Of a stretch of DNA of 64,000 nt, positions 20,783-30,941 are shown one piece after another. The notes beneath the pieces were generated by a model. That model did not search any database and was not told where the DNA came from. It saw only the letters and a program-made list of their open reading frames with translations. The position numbers and the translations under genes were made by a program. The first letter of the stretch is position 1, and each line of letters begins with the position of its first letter. The stretch comes from Vibrio sp. 99-70-13A1 (GTDB lineage Bacteria; Pseudomonadota; Gammaproteobacteria; Enterobacterales; Vibrionaceae): positions 115,455-179,454 of the forward strand of contig NZ_VTXD01000004.1 of assembly GCF_013114625.1 (NCBI RefSeq), in the 5' to 3' direction.

Positions 20783-20821
20783 ACATTCATCATCCTCTTT
20801 ATAGCCTTCGAACAATGAGAT

Positions 20822-20857
20822 AACGGCTAGTTCACCTTCCAATGAACTAGCCGCTTT
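20822..20857 (+). terminator. Probable terminator after the EamA transporter
   Basis: CGGCTAGTTCA/TGAACTAGCCG perfect 11-bp stem followed by a T-rich but broken tract (CTTTGTTG). Confidence 0.6.
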
Positions 20858-20892
20858 GTTGTGAATGGACAGACTTAAATGTTCTCATTTAT

Positions 20893-21723
20893 CTAATCAG
20901 AAAACAGCTCATACGCTAACTCACTACCTTGGCCACGAACTTCGTCAATCACTGCTATCATCTCATCCGAGATACTGAGTGCCATAGCCGCAGGGTGACT
21001 ATGTAAGAAATCTTGTTTTTCGGCATCATCTAAAAATGAATCCCAACGTTTATTCACTTCTCTTGCGAAATACAGCAAACAGGCAAGTTTTTTAGATACG
21101 CGCGCCTTACCCGGTCTATTGACGTTAGCAATTGCATCCACCATTTCAAGAGGGAATTGCCACGCTTGCGCCAAGCGAGCCCCTAATTCTGGGGCATCTG
21201 TCGATAACACATCTCTTTGTACCTTCAACATGCTTTCACCACCTTCAACCCGTCTGGATATTTCAACGGCTTGCTCTGGCACAAGGGAATGGATCATAAG
21301 TTCACCGATATTGTGTAGAACACCTGTGGTAAACACTTCATTCGGGTCTAACTCAACACTGGGGGCAAGCTTGCTGGCGATCATCGAGATTTCAAAGGTA
21401 TTAGACCAATAGTCTTTTAGATTTAGAGTTTCAATTTTAGGAAAGGCGCTAGAAAGAATAGAAGATGAAACGAGTGTTCGAACCGCACCACTACCTACTC
21501 TTATGATGGCATCATTTATGGAAGAAACTGATTTATTGCCGCCGAACTGAGCAGAATTCGCCATCCTCAAAATGCGAGCACTTAGCACCTGCTCCATCGA
21601 CATTTTCCTCGATAGCTCATTGAAATCGACGTTTTCTTTATTCACCATTTCAAGCAGTTCTTGCAGGATGCTCTCAATTCGAGGTAATTCATTGAGACGA
21701 GAAATCAAGGCTTGTTGGCTCAT
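20893..21723 (-). CDS. HDOD domain protein
   Basis: The 276-residue product consists essentially of one HDOD domain (about 10-210). LSARILRMANSAQFGG, SINDAIIRVGSGAVRTLV and FTTGVLHNIGELMIH are typical of the domain. HDOD proteins are related to HD phosphohydrolases but usually lack the metal site and act as signalling adaptors in motility, biofilm and cyclic-di-GMP pathways. No output domain is attached. It is a single gene. Confidence 0.85.
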   Translation of the reverse strand: MSQQALISRLNELPRIESILQELLEMVNKENVDFNELSRKMSMEQVLSARILRMANSAQFGGNKSVSSINDAIIRVGSGAVRTLVSSSILSSAFPKIETLNLKDYWSNTFEISMIASKLAPSVELDPNEVFTTGVLHNIGELMIHSLVPEQAVEISRRVEGGESMLKVQRDVLSTDAPELGARLAQAWQFPLEMVDAIANVNRPGKARVSKKLACLLYFAREVNKRWDSFLDDAEKQDFLHSHPAAMALSISDEMIAVIDEVRGQGSELAYELFSD

Positions 21724-21930
21724 TAGCTCACTCCTTTTAGCATGTCACCATTCTTAATATAGGACAGATTTAGTGCTTTGGAGTGAGTCATTGATTAATC
21801 TGATAGAGTTATCAGTAAAGTTTGGAGCATCGCATAGCAATCAAGATTAGACGGCTATGCGACTTAAAAAGTACTACACTTATTATTCAAGAGTGCTTAT
21901 AGGAGAACTTTATTGTTTTCTGAACAAAAA

Positions 21931-23124
21931 TTATGCCCATTGCCCTGCAACATAACCGCTAGACCAGCACCATTGGAAGTTATATCCACCAAGCCAGCCC
22001 GTTACATCCATCACTTCACCAATGAAGTACAGACCAGACACGGTTTTACATTCCATGGTTTTAGAAGATAAATGGTCAGTATCCACGCCGCCTAACGTGA
22101 CTTCCGCGGTTCTATAACCTTCCGTGCCATTGGGCGCGATCTTCCAGTTTTCTAGGTATTCGGTGATCGCCTTTAGCTGCTTTTCATTAAACTGTTTCAG
22201 CGGTTTATCTTCTAATTCTTTACGCTCAATTAACACTTCAACTAAGCGCTTTGGCAGCACTTTTGCGAGTGTGTTTTTTAGACTTTGATTCGGATGTTGC
22301 TCACGAGATTGTTCCAATAACGCATCCACATCGGCTTCTGGAACCAAGTTTATTGATACCGCTTGACCCGCTTTCCAAAAAGATGATATTTGCAATACAG
22401 AAGGTCCGGACAACCCTCTGTGAGTGAACAATAATGCTTCTTTAAATAGCGTCCCATCTTGAGCGGTAATTTCAGCAGGAACGGCAATGCCAGAAAGCTC
22501 AGCAAAGTCTTCTTTGTCTGCTTTATGCAGCGTGAAAGGCACTAAGCCAGCCGTCGTTGGGATGATAGACAAACCAAATTGCTCTGCAATCTTATAACCA
22601 AACGGGGTGGCACCTAACTTAGGCATTGAAAGCCCACCCGTCGCCACCACTAGCGATTCACATTCCACTTCGTCTGTATTTAAGTGCAATTTGAAGCCGG
22701 ATTCTTGCTTCTCAATTGAGTGCACATCACAGCGATAGCGCTGCTCAACATTCGCTTGCTTACACTCTTCTAGCAGCATGCTCACGATGTCTTTTGCCGT
22801 GGAATCATTTACACAGAATAACTGGCTATGATCGCGCTCTTCAAAATCAATACCGTGTTTGCATACCATTGAAACGAAATCCCAGTTGGTATATTGAGAT
22901 AAAGCAGACTTAACGAAGTGTGGGTTTTTACAAAGGAAGTTATTCGCTGTCACATCATAGTTAGTGAAGTTGCAACGACCACCACCAGAGATCAAGATTT
23001 TACGCCCGGGCTTTTTCGCATTATCGACCACAAGTACTCGGCGTCCGCGTTTTCCCGCTTCTGCTGCGCACATTAGACCGGCTGCGCCAGCGCCAATTAC
23101 GATTACATCAAATTTTTCACTCAT
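21931..23124 (-). CDS. NAD(P)/FAD-dependent oxidoreductase, HI0933/YhiN family
   Basis: Flavoprotein of 397 residues. The N-terminal dinucleotide-binding motif is VIVIGAGAAGLMCAAEAGKRG. The family-specific GRKILISGGGRCNFTN segment and a C-terminal FAD closure (GLYFIGEVMDVTGWLGGYNFQWCWSSG) follow. Members of this BaiN/HI0933 group are predicted flavoprotein dehydrogenases; the physiological substrate here is unknown. It is a single gene in leftward orientation. Confidence 0.88.
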   Translation of the reverse strand: MSEKFDVIVIGAGAAGLMCAAEAGKRGRRVLVVDNAKKPGRKILISGGGRCNFTNYDVTANNFLCKNPHFVKSALSQYTNWDFVSMVCKHGIDFEERDHSQLFCVNDSTAKDIVSMLLEECKQANVEQRYRCDVHSIEKQESGFKLHLNTDEVECESLVVATGGLSMPKLGATPFGYKIAEQFGLSIIPTTAGLVPFTLHKADKEDFAELSGIAVPAEITAQDGTLFKEALLFTHRGLSGPSVLQISSFWKAGQAVSINLVPEADVDALLEQSREQHPNQSLKNTLAKVLPKRLVEVLIERKELEDKPLKQFNEKQLKAITEYLENWKIAPNGTEGYRTAEVTLGGVDTDHLSSKTMECKTVSGLYFIGEVMDVTGWLGGYNFQWCWSSGYVAGQWA

Positions 23125-23192
23125 AGTGGTCTGTTTTAACTCTTTACTTACTGATCAGCCGAGCTACGTCCTGTAGTGGTGATTTCACCAAT

Positions 23193-23224
23193 AAAAAAGG
23201 ATGTGCATTAACAGCACATCCTTA
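23193..23224 (-). terminator. Terminator downstream of uspB
   Basis: AAGGATGTGC/GCACATCCTT stem followed on the minus strand by six T. Confidence 0.85.
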
Positions 23225-23332
23225 CTAATTTCCCGCTATTTTAGCGGCAAAACTTAACTTTGCAATTGATGATCAATTACCCAGCTCAGTGGTAACCAAA
23301 AACGGTTCCACTCCATGTCTATTTGCTTAGCT

Positions 23333-23656
23333 CTACACTATGAATGCAGCAAGCAGTGTTACCCCAAGTAAAGATACCGACAAGATAAATAGCTCTCTTA
23401 CTCGGCTACATTTAGTGATAAACATAGTATCGTGATGATGATGATATTCTTTACTTTTTATATAGCTAAACAGACGAACCTGCTTAGTCATATTGCCATG
23501 CGTGGTGAAGAACCCGCCGCCATCTACTTGTTGATAAAGTAGTGGGTGAGCTTCTCGCATAATATAGATTAATGTTCGTAAAGCCGTTAAATAACGAGCC
23601 CAGTTAACGCATGTCACGAACATAAGCGCAAATAGAATAGTGTCTCCGCTGATCAT
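23333..23656 (-). CDS. uspB: Universal stress protein B
   Basis: Small inner-membrane protein (107 aa) with predicted helices at both ends (about 5-20 and 88-106). The conserved core [18 protein letters not shown] and the paired-histidine stretch [10 protein letters not shown] match UspB. In E. coli uspB is RpoS-dependent, influences stationary-phase ethanol tolerance and lies next to uspA. Here ftnA sits between uspB and the divergent uspA. It starts 69 bp after the ftnA stop, so the two are probably co-transcribed. Confidence 0.93.
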   Translation of the reverse strand: MISGDTILFALMFVTCVNWARYLTALRTLIYIMREAHPLLYQQVDGGGFFTTHGNMTKQVRLFSYIKSKEYHHHHDTMFITKCSRVRELFILSVSLLGVTLLAAFIV

Positions 23657-23725
23657 CCTTTCCTCCCTACATCTTCATCGACGCTCAAAAGAAAAAGACA
23701 ATCAGCTGACTATTTTCTTACAGCT

Positions 23726-24253
23726 TTACGCTGCAGGAGCTTCCATAATTGAAGATGAACCATCTTTTGCCAATTGAGCTAAATCTTTATCAATGAAGAA
23801 CAGTGCTTTACCGTCTTCACCAACAAGCTCTAACTTGTCTAGAACGCCTTTAAATAACTTCTCTTCTTCGTGCTGCTCAGCCACGTACCACTGCAGGAAG
23901 TTAAACGTTGAGTAATCTTGTGATGTAAAAGCAACGTGAGCCAATTTGTTGATTTGTTGAGTAATCATTTGCTCATGTTCGTAAGTTTCACGGAACACAT
24001 CACCTAAACTACCAAATTCATGTTTTGGAGCTTCAATAGCACCTAAAATTGGCATTGCACCTGTCTCGCTCACGTAAGTGAATAGACGTTGCATGTGTTC
24101 CATTTCTTCTACGGCATGAACACGCAGAAACTCAGCTGCACCTTCAAATCCTTTATCTTCACACCAAGCACTCATTTGTAAGTATAGATTGGATGAGAAA
24201 AATTCTAGATTAATTTGCTCATTCAGTTGTTCGACCATAGTTTTAGATAGCAT
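23726..24253 (-). CDS. ftnA: Non-haem ferritin
   Basis: Iron-storage protein, 175 residues, four-helix bundle. The ferroxidase ligands E17 (NLEFFSS), E50 and H53 (EEMEH) are present, with further glutamates in YEHEQM and EQHEEE, so the oxidation centre is complete. It stores ferric iron as a mineral and would be expected to respond to Fur and RyhB; ryhB is 13 kb away in this window. It is divergent from uspA with a 188-bp shared promoter region. Confidence 0.95.
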   Translation of the reverse strand: MLSKTMVEQLNEQINLEFFSSNLYLQMSAWCEDKGFEGAAEFLRVHAVEEMEHMQRLFTYVSETGAMPILGAIEAPKHEFGSLGDVFRETYEHEQMITQQINKLAHVAFTSQDYSTFNFLQWYVAEQHEEEKLFKGVLDKLELVGEDGKALFFIDKDLAQLAKDGSSSIMEAPAA

Positions 24254-24441
24254 TAAAGTCTCCTAGTTACCTCTTTAATTTGGTTTACTATATCACTAAT
24301 TAAGCGATATCTCTTAGTCCAATACTTCACCGAACAAGATTAGTATTCCTACGCAATACAATGGATATGAGATCACTCTGGCAAAAAAACGTACAGGACG
24401 GTGCTAATCTATAATAAGACCGATAATAGGGAGATAGCAGT

Positions 24442-24876
24442 ATGAGTTACCAACATATTTTAGTCGCCGTCGATTTGTCCGATGACAGTAAGCTATTGGT
24501 AGATAAGGCGGTAGCGCTTGCCAAACCGTTAGAATCTAAAGTTTCTTTTATTCATATTGATATCAACTACGCGGAGCTTTATACCGGGCTTATTGACATC
24601 AACATGGCTGAAACTCAACATAACGCGATGGAAGCCTCTCGCATTCAACTGCAAAATTTTGCAGAACACGCTCAATATCCAATCACTCATACTTTAGTCG
24701 GAAGTGGTGATTTAAGTAATGAGCTTTGCGACACCATTAACGAATTTAATGTCGATTTAGTGGTTTGTGGGCACCATCAAGATTTTTGGAGCAAATTACT
24801 TTCGTCCACTCGCCAACTGATCAACGCGTCTCCTGTTGATATGCTGGTCGTACCCCTACGGGATTCTCAAGACTAG
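24442..24876 (+). CDS. uspA: Universal stress protein A
   Basis: Cytoplasmic 144-residue protein of the UspA group, the same length as E. coli UspA. It begins YQHILVAVDLSDDS and contains FIHIDINY. The C-terminal segment (VCGHHQDFWSKLLSSTRQLIN) lacks the full ATP-binding G-2x-G-9x-G(S/T) motif, in keeping with non-ATP-binding UspA. GGGAGATAG lies upstream as a ribosome site. Confidence 0.92.
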   Translation: MSYQHILVAVDLSDDSKLLVDKAVALAKPLESKVSFIHIDINYAELYTGLIDINMAETQHNAMEASRIQLQNFAEHAQYPITHTLVGSGDLSNELCDTINEFNVDLVVCGHHQDFWSKLLSSTRQLINASPVDMLVVPLRDSQD

Positions 24877-24929
24877 GACTACAAGATTCGGTAGACTGCA
24901 GAGCATTCATTTAACAAATAGATCGATAT

Positions 24930-25799
24930 ATGAGTTATTTAGCTGCAGTCACCCTACTATGGGCGTTTTCCTTTAGCTTGATCGGCGTTTACCTCGCAGG
25001 TCAGGTAGATGCTTGGTTCTCGGTATTAATGCGCGTTGCCTTAGCCGGTCTCGTCTTTTTACCTTTTTTAAAATTCCGTAATGTCCCAAAACCTTTAATT
25101 GCCAAACTCATGGCGATTGGCGGTATTCAATTGGGATTAATGTATTGCTTCTACTACCAATCTTTCCTGCTACTTTCTGTTCCTGAAGTGCTTCTTTTTA
25201 CGGTTTTCACCCCGATTTACGTCACTCTTTTTTATGATTTCCTAAAAGGTCGCTTCTCTCCTTGGTATTTAGTGACTGCTGCAATTGCAGTACTTGGCGC
25301 GGTATTCATAAAGTTTGCAGGGATTAATGAAAATTTCTTAATGGGCTTCTTAGTGGTACAAGCGGCGAACCTGTGCTTTGCCATTGGTCAGGTGAGCTAC
25401 AAAGTGGTGATGGAGAAGGAATCCATTGATTTACCGCAACACACTGTCTTTGGCTACTTCTACTTAGGCGCGTTATGCGTGGCATCTGTTGCTTTCATGC
25501 TCCTAGGTAATCCAGAAAAACTACCGACCACACCATTACAATGGGGCGTACTTATTTATTTAGGGCTAATCGCTTCAGGTTTGGGATATTTTGTGTGGAA
25601 CAAAGGCGCGTGTTTGGTTAATGCAGGGGCTTTAGCGGTGATGAATAACGCACTCGTTCCTGCGGGGCTTGTAGTAAACATTTTGATCTGGAATAGAGAC
25701 GTCGATTTAGTCAGACTTTCTATTGGTGGCGGTATTATTTTACTGTCATTGTGGGTCAATGAAACTTGGGTAAAAAAGCGAGTTGCACAAGCCCGCTAA
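24930..25799 (+). CDS. EamA/DMT family transporter (second copy)
   Basis: The 289-residue product has ten transmembrane helices in two EamA halves. It resembles the carboxylate/amino acid/amine transporter branch (YtfF/RhtA-like), with WAFSFSLIGVYLAGQVDAWF at the N-terminus. It starts 53 bp after uspA in the same direction and may be read through from it. The ribosome site is weak. The substrate is unknown. It differs clearly from the copy at 20 kb. Confidence 0.83.
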   Translation: MSYLAAVTLLWAFSFSLIGVYLAGQVDAWFSVLMRVALAGLVFLPFLKFRNVPKPLIAKLMAIGGIQLGLMYCFYYQSFLLLSVPEVLLFTVFTPIYVTLFYDFLKGRFSPWYLVTAAIAVLGAVFIKFAGINENFLMGFLVVQAANLCFAIGQVSYKVVMEKESIDLPQHTVFGYFYLGALCVASVAFMLLGNPEKLPTTPLQWGVLIYLGLIASGLGYFVWNKGACLVNAGALAVMNNALVPAGLVVNILIWNRDVDLVRLSIGGGIILLSLWVNETWVKKRVAQAR

Positions 25800-25804
25800 C
25801 AAAT

Positions 25805-25838
25805 AAAAATAGCGACTGGTGACAGTCGCTATTTTTTA
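25805..25838. terminator. Bidirectional terminator
   Basis: AAAAATAGCGACT/AGTCGCTATTTTT stem between the EamA gene and the convergent hypothetical gene. Confidence 0.9.
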
Positions 25839-25880
25839 AATCTTTATGCTTGCTTAGCAAAGAGAGAAGCCTGATTGTAG

Positions 25881-26546
25881 TTAGTGAATATGCTTGGTTG
25901 AACCTGCGATTTGGCTTTCATTCAATACTGCATTTTCAATATGTGCACTCATTCTTTCGAATTGGCTTTCAAGCTTTTGGCTCTTCTTAAGCAACTTTCT
26001 TTGCTGTTTCACTACTTTAGCTAGCTTCTTATTGTACTTTTCACGCTTTTTAAGCGATTTTTTTGCTCGCTTCAATTCTTTGCGATCGAGCTTGTCGTTT
26101 TTCTCTCGAACTAATACTTTTACACCAACTAATGCCTCAGCACTAACTTGAGCCGCTTTTTCCGCTTTTTTCTTAAGCGCTTTGTCTTTTAGCGATTCAA
26201 TTTTTAGAGCCTGCGCTGTTAAAGCAGAGGTTGCCTTGGAGGTAGGTTCGAAGATTTGCACAACTTCAGCTTGGGGCTCCGAAAATGCCACTGGAATTTG
26301 ATCCGCTAAGGTCAATTCAGGAATTGGAAGCGTTTCAGCAAGTAGACCACAAGCCGCTTTTTCTGCTACCGACTTAGTTTGGCAACCCACAGGTGGTATT
26401 GCTGATGGCTTACATAGATTGGCTTTATCTGCAGACGAACGCGCACAAGAACGGCACACAAATTTAGGTTCCGTCACAAGGTTATGGATTTCACCTAAAT
26501 GTTCAGTGATATCTCGTCGGTTCAGCTTACAAAAACGTTTAGCCAT
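25881..26546 (-). CDS. Hypothetical Cys-containing, Lys-rich coiled-coil protein
   Basis: I do not recognise this 221-residue protein. The N-terminal 60 residues contain five or six cysteines, including FCKL, VCRSCARSS, LCKP and GCQTK, compatible with a small metal-binding region. The middle (about 70-130) is Ala/Glu/Leu-rich. The C-terminal third is very basic and heptad-like (KRAKKSLKKREKYNKKLAKV), predicting a long coiled coil able to bind nucleic acid or acidic partners. No signal peptide. It is a single gene between two terminators. Confidence 0.65.
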   Translation of the reverse strand: MAKRFCKLNRRDITEHLGEIHNLVTEPKFVCRSCARSSADKANLCKPSAIPPVGCQTKSVAEKAACGLLAETLPIPELTLADQIPVAFSEPQAEVVQIFEPTSKATSALTAQALKIESLKDKALKKKAEKAAQVSAEALVGVKVLVREKNDKLDRKELKRAKKSLKKREKYNKKLAKVVKQQRKLLKKSQKLESQFERMSAHIENAVLNESQIAGSTKHIH

Positions 26547-26668
26547 TTCTACAACTCCAGCTAAGAATGGTAATAATTCTTAGTTAGATATACATCTAGA
26601 ATTCACCGACCGCAAGCAATAAATAGTAATTTTTCGTATTTATGTCGGTTAAATAAAACCGCGTTTCG

Positions 26669-27448
26669 CTAAGTCATTGAAGCCTTTACATACACGTCAA
26701 AACGGTTCTTTTTAGTCTCGATTGCCATGCTTGGTTTTTTCTCATCTAACCAATCTGCATAATCAGGTCTTTTGACGACAACACGCTTGCTCGCCAGTAA
26801 CAAAGCTGGCTGTAATAAACCGTCTGCATCCAAATCTGCACCCACTAAAGATTGAAAGACTCGCATCTCTTTTTTCACTAAAGCTGACTTCTTTTTATTT
26901 TCAGGGTGTGGGTACATTGGGTCCAAATACACAACATCTGGCTGTTGAAAGTTTGGATCATTGGCGAGCTTATCTAACGCGTCATGGCTTGAAGCATGAA
27001 TTAAGCTCATGCGCTCGCTAACCCATGAGCCAATACCTGCATCTTGCTTGGCACGCTCTAAACCGTCATCTAACAACGCGGCAACTACAGGGTGGCGCTC
27101 AACCATTTGAACTTTACATCCTAAAGATGCCAATACAAACGCGTCACGCCCTAAACCAGCAGTACCATCTAAAATCGTGGGGGTTGCCCCTTTATTTAAC
27201 CCAGCAGCTTTAGCAATAGCTTGACCTTTCCCGCCACCAAATTTGCGCCTGTGACCCACAGCCCCGCCCACTAAATCAACAAAGATCGCACCTAGCTTAG
27301 GTTCATCTACCTTGCGAAGTTCTAACCTTTCACTAGTCAGTACCAAGGCGAAATCACTGGCATCATCATGAGATAAGTTCCAGCGTTCAGCTAAATCATT
27401 CAGGCGATCAGTTTGATTAGCATCTTCGCAGATCAGTTGTAGTTGCAA
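26669..27448 (-). CDS. rsmJ: 16S rRNA (guanine1516-N2)-methyltransferase
   Basis: Modifies G1516 of 16S rRNA in the 30S subunit. The 259-residue product carries the family block [21 protein letters not shown] motif [19 protein letters not shown], the post-I acidic EXH (MVERHPVV) and the catalytic-type [11 protein letters not shown]. RsmJ (YhiQ) lies next to prlC in E. coli; here a GGDEF-EAL gene and asnC lie between them. Confidence 0.94.
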   Translation of the reverse strand: MQLQLICEDANQTDRLNDLAERWNLSHDDASDFALVLTSERLELRKVDEPKLGAIFVDLVGGAVGHRRKFGGGKGQAIAKAAGLNKGATPTILDGTAGLGRDAFVLASLGCKVQMVERHPVVAALLDDGLERAKQDAGIGSWVSERMSLIHASSHDALDKLANDPNFQQPDVVYLDPMYPHPENKKKSALVKKEMRVFQSLVGADLDADGLLQPALLLASKRVVVKRPDYADWLDEKKPSMAIETKKNRFDVYVKASMT

Positions 27449-27657
27449 GGTCGTCTCCAGCAGGTCGGTATTTAAATCTCAATCACATTGAGAGGGCAAA
27501 TAAATAAGGCAAGCAGTTTACCTGATTGCCTCAAAAATAAGTATTAGATGATGTGGCGATAAATGCACATTTCTCTCACATGAATCTATAGCAGTTTTAT
27601 TATTGCGTTTTGCTATAGCGTTCTCATCAAGCTGTGCCAGCTAGCCATTGGACATTG

Positions 27658-30600
27658 TTAAATGTTTTTCTCTTGAATCAGTTCTTCCACCAGCTCCGCC
27701 AATGGCTTGGGTTTGCCAATGATATAACCTTGAGCATAGTCGACACCCAGCTCCATGAGTCGGTCAATAATCTGAGTGTTTTCAACAAACTCAGCGACGG
27801 TTCGCTTACCCATCTGTTTCGCTAGGTCATTAATAGAACGGACCATGACTCTGTCCATTTCATTGACATCAATGTCTCGCACAAAGAGACCATCAATTTT
27901 TACAATATCGACAGGCAGCTTTTTCAAATATCCAAACGAAGACAACCCCGAACCAAAGTCATCTAAAGCAATCAAACATCCCAGCTCTTTCACTTTTGTG
28001 AAAAACTCAATGGCTTGATTCATATTACTCATGGCTGCTGTTTCCGTGATTTCTAAGCAAATCTTACAGCTTGGTACCCTAGAGTTTTTCAAACTCTCTA
28101 AAAAGAAATCAATAAACTCTTGGTTCCCCATCGAGTGACCCGATAGGTTAATCGAACATAACCCTAAGTCATCAAAGGTTTCAAAATTCTCTTCTAACCA
28201 TTGCAAGGTTTGCTTTATCACTTGGCGATCAATGTTATGCGCGATGTTATAGCGTTCAGAGGCAGGAACAAATATCCCCGGTGAAATGTATTCACCTTTG
28301 TTGTTCTTTATTCTGGCTAATATTTCAAAGTGCATTTTTTCATGACCACTATCTAGACCTAAAATGCGCTGAGCAAACAATTCTAAACGGTCATGAGCCA
28401 ATGCATCATGAACCAAATTCACACATTCCATTTCTAAGTGACGGCGGCGTAAATCCTCATCATCTTGATGATAAAGGTTATAACGATTACGCCCTTCTTC
28501 TTTGGCAATATGGCAAGCTGCATCCGCTTGGGCATGAACCATTTGTGGCGAAGAAGCCGTATGGTCAATTAAGCGAATACCAATTGAACTGGTTAAATTT
28601 AGGCGAATGTCATCCCACAGGAATGGGGCTTCTCTCATCGTCGAAATAATGCTGCGACAAACATTGATAGCATCTCGCTCTGTGCAGTCTTTTAGCAGCA
28701 CGGCAAATTCATCCCCGCCCATACGCGCTAAAATCGCGTTGTAAGGTAAAACGTCTTCAAGTAACCCTGCACAAAATAAAATCGCAGCATCTCCGGCTTC
28801 ATGCCCTGCGGTATCATTCAGTACTTTAAGTTGGTCGAGATCGAGAAATAACATCGCATGAGTTCGCATATGGCTCGCGACTTCTTTTAGTGCCTTATCC
28901 AGCTCTTGCTCAAAGTGATTACGATTAAACGTGTTCGTCAATAAGTCATAACGAGCTTGGTATTCAAGCTGCTCTGAAAGGGCGTGAGTTTCTGTAATGT
29001 CTTCGCCGACAATCAGTAATTGATCTGAATCGACTAACGGACGAATGTTTTCACGAATCCATATCGTGCGACCATCAGCATGACGATATTGAATATCTCG
29101 TCGCCATACTCCTTTCAAATACTGCTGAGGAAGCAATAAAACTTGGCGTGGAATCATGACATTCTTTTCGACGTAGAACTCTCTAGGTCGATGACCTAAC
29201 AACTCATCCAGCGGGTAACCCAGTAATTGCTCAGCAAACTGGTTCACTTGTTGAATACGGTTATTCCCATCTAGGGTAATCATCATGACGGGCTGTTTGT
29301 CGTAGTACAGTTTCAAATTCGCTTCGCGCTGAAACAGTTTATTTTCAGTTAACTTACGAGAAGTAATGTCTCTTGCTTCTAATAAGAATTGAACCTCTTC
29401 TGAATTGGGCATTGGTTTCAATGAAACTTCCAATACCATTGCGCCTCGGTCTTGGCACCACACTTCCCCTTCAAACCTAAGCGCTGAATAGGGTGCGCCC
29501 GCTGTGAAGTATTCTTTTAAAGTTTGACTAGCCGAATCTTCCAAATGCTGATGCTCAAAGAGTGGTGAGCCCAGCTTATAGCCTTGGTTATAAAGCAACT
29601 CATGCAACTGTGTATTACTTGAAATCAGCGCCCCATTTTTTTCTACAATCCCCATAAATTGCAGGCTTTGGTCAAAAATAGACTCTAATAATAGCTGACT
29701 CTTTCGGCTGCTTTTTTCGCTGATGCGTAGCCGGTTCAAATAATAAATCAATGTGAAGATAACAATCGTCATCAATAAGAAAACACTACCAACGGTACGA
29801 ATTTCATCGCGATAACGAGTCATAAATGACTCGGGTTTATTGAGCAATGTTACTGACGCTTCATTTTCAGTGCCTAGATCCCAACGGCTAAGCTGTTGAT
29901 GGTCTAACTTAACTTCAGAAGAACCTGATTTTGCTATTGGGAGAGGCTCATTGGGTGATGCTAATACATTAACGAGCACTTCACCGGTTTCTCGACCTTG
30001 AGACGAACCACTTTGAATCACCCCGCCAACGGCACCAAAACCGAGCCCCAAATCATGAACCATATAAATGGGAACATTAGTTAACTGGTTTAACTTACGC
30101 CAATCATTTTCAGTACTGATGTAACCATTATGATCTCGATAATAAACCCAAAACAGCACACTCTGGGTCATGTCACTTCGCTGAGAAAACTGGATAAGTT
30201 CTTGGTAAGTTTTAGGAATAAAATGTTCTACAAGATCATCAAATTCAGGGTTCTGATCTAGAAAAGCATCCACCTGAGTTCGGACGGCTTCTCCTGTCAC
30301 GGAGTAGTCAGATACCACATAAACTGTCTCAACTGTTGCTTGCAGGCGTTGAATTAAGGTTAAGTTATTAAGGATATCAATATCTTCAGTGATGCCCGTC
30401 GCGTTTAAGCCTGTGTGCATCTCTGGTGAGTAATTATTAATTCCCCCAAAAATGACCGGAGTGCCTTTTAACTCAGGAGCCAAGCGCTGCATTAAATGCA
30501 ATGCAATGTTATCGCTCACCACTACAGCTGAAAATTCTTCATGGGACAGTTTTGATTTATAAAGCTGATAAACTTTTTCTAAATACGCTTGGCTTTGTAC

Positions 30601-30843
30601 CCGCTTAGCATCTAAATACACCACCCGATAAGAGATACCTGCGTCATTAAGCGGCTTTGATAGACCACCTTGAAAATCGTCTGTCCAAAAAAAGCCTTGA
30701 TGGTACGAATGCACAACCAAAACATCTTTCGGTTTCGCCATTTCTTTCTGCTGAACTATTTCTTTCTGTTGTGCGATTTCCTTTTGCTGTGCAATAGCAA
30801 AAAAACTGCAAACCATCATGAGAATAAATAACGAAAAGCGCAC
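27658..30843 (-). CDS. Membrane sensor GGDEF-EAL protein with ABC-type substrate-binding domain and PAS domains
   Basis: Large cyclic-di-GMP enzyme of about 1061 residues. GTG at 30843 is chosen because AAGG lies upstream and the signal sequence RFSLFILMMVCSFFAIA follows directly; a longer frame would run into asnC. Order: signal peptide, three 6-residue QQKE repeats, periplasmic ABC_sub_bind-like domain (DVLVVHSYHQGFFWTDD onward), one transmembrane helix, PAS-like segments, GGDEF (RMGGDEFAVLL intact), and EAL. The EAL motif reads EIL, but the DDFGSG loop is intact. Both activities remain possible. Ligand unknown. Confidence 0.88.
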   Translation of the reverse strand: MRFSLFILMMVCSFFAIAQQKEIAQQKEIVQQKEMAKPKDVLVVHSYHQGFFWTDDFQGGLSKPLNDAGISYRVVYLDAKRVQSQAYLEKVYQLYKSKLSHEEFSAVVVSDNIALHLMQRLAPELKGTPVIFGGINNYSPEMHTGLNATGITEDIDILNNLTLIQRLQATVETVYVVSDYSVTGEAVRTQVDAFLDQNPEFDDLVEHFIPKTYQELIQFSQRSDMTQSVLFWVYYRDHNGYISTENDWRKLNQLTNVPIYMVHDLGLGFGAVGGVIQSGSSQGRETGEVLVNVLASPNEPLPIAKSGSSEVKLDHQQLSRWDLGTENEASVTLLNKPESFMTRYRDEIRTVGSVFLLMTIVIFTLIYYLNRLRISEKSSRKSQLLLESIFDQSLQFMGIVEKNGALISSNTQLHELLYNQGYKLGSPLFEHQHLEDSASQTLKEYFTAGAPYSALRFEGEVWCQDRGAMVLEVSLKPMPNSEEVQFLLEARDITSRKLTENKLFQREANLKLYYDKQPVMMITLDGNNRIQQVNQFAEQLLGYPLDELLGHRPREFYVEKNVMIPRQVLLLPQQYLKGVWRRDIQYRHADGRTIWIRENIRPLVDSDQLLIVGEDITETHALSEQLEYQARYDLLTNTFNRNHFEQELDKALKEVASHMRTHAMLFLDLDQLKVLNDTAGHEAGDAAILFCAGLLEDVLPYNAILARMGGDEFAVLLKDCTERDAINVCRSIISTMREAPFLWDDIRLNLTSSIGIRLIDHTASSPQMVHAQADAACHIAKEEGRNRYNLYHQDDEDLRRRHLEMECVNLVHDALAHDRLELFAQRILGLDSGHEKMHFEILARIKNNKGEYISPGIFVPASERYNIAHNIDRQVIKQTLQWLEENFETFDDLGLCSINLSGHSMGNQEFIDFFLESLKNSRVPSCKICLEITETAAMSNMNQAIEFFTKVKELGCLIALDDFGSGLSSFGYLKKLPVDIVKIDGLFVRDIDVNEMDRVMVRSINDLAKQMGKRTVAEFVENTQIIDRLMELGVDYAQGYIIGKPKPLAELVEELIQEKNI
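30739..30794 (-). repeat. Three 18-bp in-frame repeats encoding QQKE(I/M)(A/V)
   Basis: Three consecutive diverged 18-bp units lie just after the signal peptide of the GGDEF-EAL protein and encode QQKEIA, QQKEIV and QQKEMA. They form a short, charged spacer that could vary in length without frame change. Confidence 0.75.
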
Positions 30844-30941
30844 TGAGTTGACCTTATCAATGTAGATACTGTTAATATTATCACCCTTGGCTATGAAATG
30901 TACTCTAGCTATCTGTTTTTCACTCTGTACAAGGATTTTGT

